Below are positions 5,881 through 6,887 of a DNA stretch of 6,887 nt, one piece after another (position 1 is the first letter of the stretch; each line of letters starts with the position of its first letter). Origin of the DNA: Lentisphaerota bacterium (lineage in GTDB: Bacteria > Verrucomicrobiota > Lentisphaeria > Oligosphaerales > Oligosphaeraceae); assembly GCA_012799755.1 (NCBI GenBank), contig JAAZKQ010000295.1, forward strand, positions 1 to 6,887, in the 5' to 3' direction. The notes under the pieces are model-generated. The model saw only the letters and a list, made by a program, of their open reading frames with translations, ran no database searches and was not told the origin of the DNA. The translations under genes and the position numbers were made by a program.

Positions 5881-6887
5881 ATGAAAGTGAGTCATACCCA
5901 CGACGACTGGCGTGAGATCATCTATTGCGGGCTGGAGAATCAACAGATTGACTTCAAGGGCCCGCAGGACTGGAATGAGATCGGTCGTGTCGGCCGGGCC
6001 AAATTCGCCCGTCATGCGATGGCGTTGGCTAACACCATCGGCGGCTACATCATCATCGGCGTTTCTGAGGATAGCAATGGCAATCCGACCGTGTACCATG
6101 GCCTGAACGAGAAACAGGCCAGCTCCTTTGACCCGAGCAACGTCGGTCAGACGATCAATCGCTATGCCGATCCGGCGGTGGAGTTCGACATCGTGCGGCC
6201 GGTGCTGGATGGCAAGCGTTACGTCGTGTTCGTGGTTTACCCTTTCAAGGACATTCCGCACGTCTGTGGCGATGCCTGCGACGACGAGTTGCAGCGGGGG
6301 GCGTTTTACGTGCGCACGCCTGATGCGCGGAGCCGGGTGGCCTACCGCGCATCGGAATTGCAGAGGCTGATCCAACGTGCACTGCGCAACCAGCGCCAGC
6401 TGTTGGGGCGGATGCTTCGTGGCATTTTGTATGAAGATCGCCAGGCGTTGGAGTCCAATGACGACGAAGTATTTGCGTCGTTAGTCAGTCGCAGCCGTGC
6501 GCAGGCGCTCCAGCGCTTGGGTAGTATCGCCATGCGCGAAGAGCCGCTGTTTGAGGCGATCGTCTATCCGCGTCGTATCCTGGCGACGCGAAGTCTGACG
6601 GAGGTGCGGCGAGTTTTGGAGGGGCTGGATCGGCCCCGCTTGCAGGATTTTCCACGCTCCGGCCTCCATCAGTCGGGGACGATCTATGCGGCCAACGAGT
6701 CTCTGCGTGGCCATCAATTGCGGGCAGATGGCAGCCCGTCCAGCTATTGGGAGGTCTATCAGGCCGGCATGCTGTACTGCGCGGTGCCGTTGGAGCTGCG
6801 CGATGGGGGGATTCTGGCGGAGGACATCCTGCGGCTGACGCTGGTGACGATTGGGTTGGCAGGCCAGTTTTATACCAGTTTGAATTA
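5881..6887 (+). CDS. AlbA_2 (Schlafen-type) domain protein, 3' end outside the window
   Basis: At least 335 residues are encoded and the frame is still open at the right edge. Residues 15-165 fit the AlbA_2 domain, also called AAA_4 or Schlafen-type: ENQQIDFKG (19-27) holds the conserved glutamate and the DFK strand, ALANTIGGYIIIGVSED (48-64) is the family's most typical motif, and RGAFYVRTPDARSR (139-152) is the late strand. Domains of this type are described as nucleic-acid binding; some are regulators and some are found in defence or toxin genes, so the exact role is open. The remainder, an arginine-rich helical stretch (about 160-215) and a mixed region ending in SYWEVYQAGMLYCAVPLELR (288-307), is not recognised. 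I see no ATPase Walker motif, although relatives are often named ATP-binding. The gene lies 60 bases behind the transporter gene, probably in the same operon. No signal peptide or membrane segment is obvious, so it is likely cytosolic. Confidence 0.82.
   Translation, partial: MKVSHTHDDWREIIYCGLENQQIDFKGPQDWNEIGRVGRAKFARHAMALANTIGGYIIIGVSEDSNGNPTVYHGLNEKQASSFDPSNVGQTINRYADPAVEFDIVRPVLDGKRYVVFVVYPFKDIPHVCGDACDDELQRGAFYVRTPDARSRVAYRASELQRLIQRALRNQRQLLGRMLRGILYEDRQALESNDDEVFASLVSRSRAQALQRLGSIAMREEPLFEAIVYPRRILATRSLTEVRRVLEGLDRPRLQDFPRSGLHQSGTIYAANESLRGHQLRADGSPSSYWEVYQAGMLYCAVPLELRDGGILAEDILRLTLVTIGLAGQFYTSLN

Noticed and set aside
5614..6375. A 253-codon minus-strand open frame spanning the transporter end and the AlbA_2 gene
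   Set aside because: It crosses two well-supported genes and the gap between them, and has no recognisable feature.
1..6887. CRISPR array, tRNA or rRNA genes
   Set aside because: No regularly spaced repeats of 20-40 bases, no cloverleaf-like segment with a CCA-type end and no rRNA-like conserved stretch were seen on reading both strands.

Overview
The window is GC-rich, densely coding bacterial chromosomal DNA with an insertion-sequence remnant at its left end. No rRNA, tRNA or other phylogenetic marker is present, so the organism cannot be named. A plant-like long phosphofructokinase, a major-facilitator transporter fused to HEAT-like repeats and a Schlafen/AlbA_2-type protein would fit an environmental bacterium, possibly of the Planctomycetes-Verrucomicrobia-Lentisphaerae group. 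That is a weak inference from gene types only.

Layout. Positions 1-206 hold an AT-richer segment with a short open frame on the minus strand running off the left edge (no recognised function), a perfect hairpin at 131-150 and a cluster of TTGC motifs. Positions 207-1443 are an insertion sequence bounded by a 14-bp perfect inverted repeat. Its transposase (DDE domain of the IS240/IS6-like type) keeps the three catalytic acidic residues but is in two frames, joined at about 452. It also appears to have lost a central segment that relatives carry. Two tandem hairpins lie between the transposase and the right end. Positions 1444-1825 have no convincing gene but contain a 14-bp direct repeat and two strong GC hairpins. 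The second hairpin sits just after the pfk stop codon and may end its transcript.

Positions 1826-3160 (minus strand) encode a 444-residue phosphofructokinase of the long, plant-like type, whose active-site signature (GGDG plus PKTIDND) favours ATP as phosphoryl donor. About 240 bases separate its start from the divergent gene at 3400-5820, an integral-membrane MFS transporter with a cytosolic C-terminal HEAT-like repeat domain. Sixty bases further on, past a hairpin and behind a good ribosome-binding site, begins a gene with an N-terminal AlbA_2 (Schlafen-type) domain that runs off the right edge.

The transporter and AlbA_2 genes are probably co-transcribed, with the hairpin between them perhaps reducing downstream expression. 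Phosphofructokinase is a core glycolytic enzyme transcribed away from them. Nothing in the sequence ties it functionally to the pair beyond the shared upstream region. I did not find a clear new defence or mobile system. The points most worth a second look are the transporter-HEAT fusion next to an AlbA_2 gene, the internally deleted transposase, and the hairpins with a shared CCTTGC core around it.
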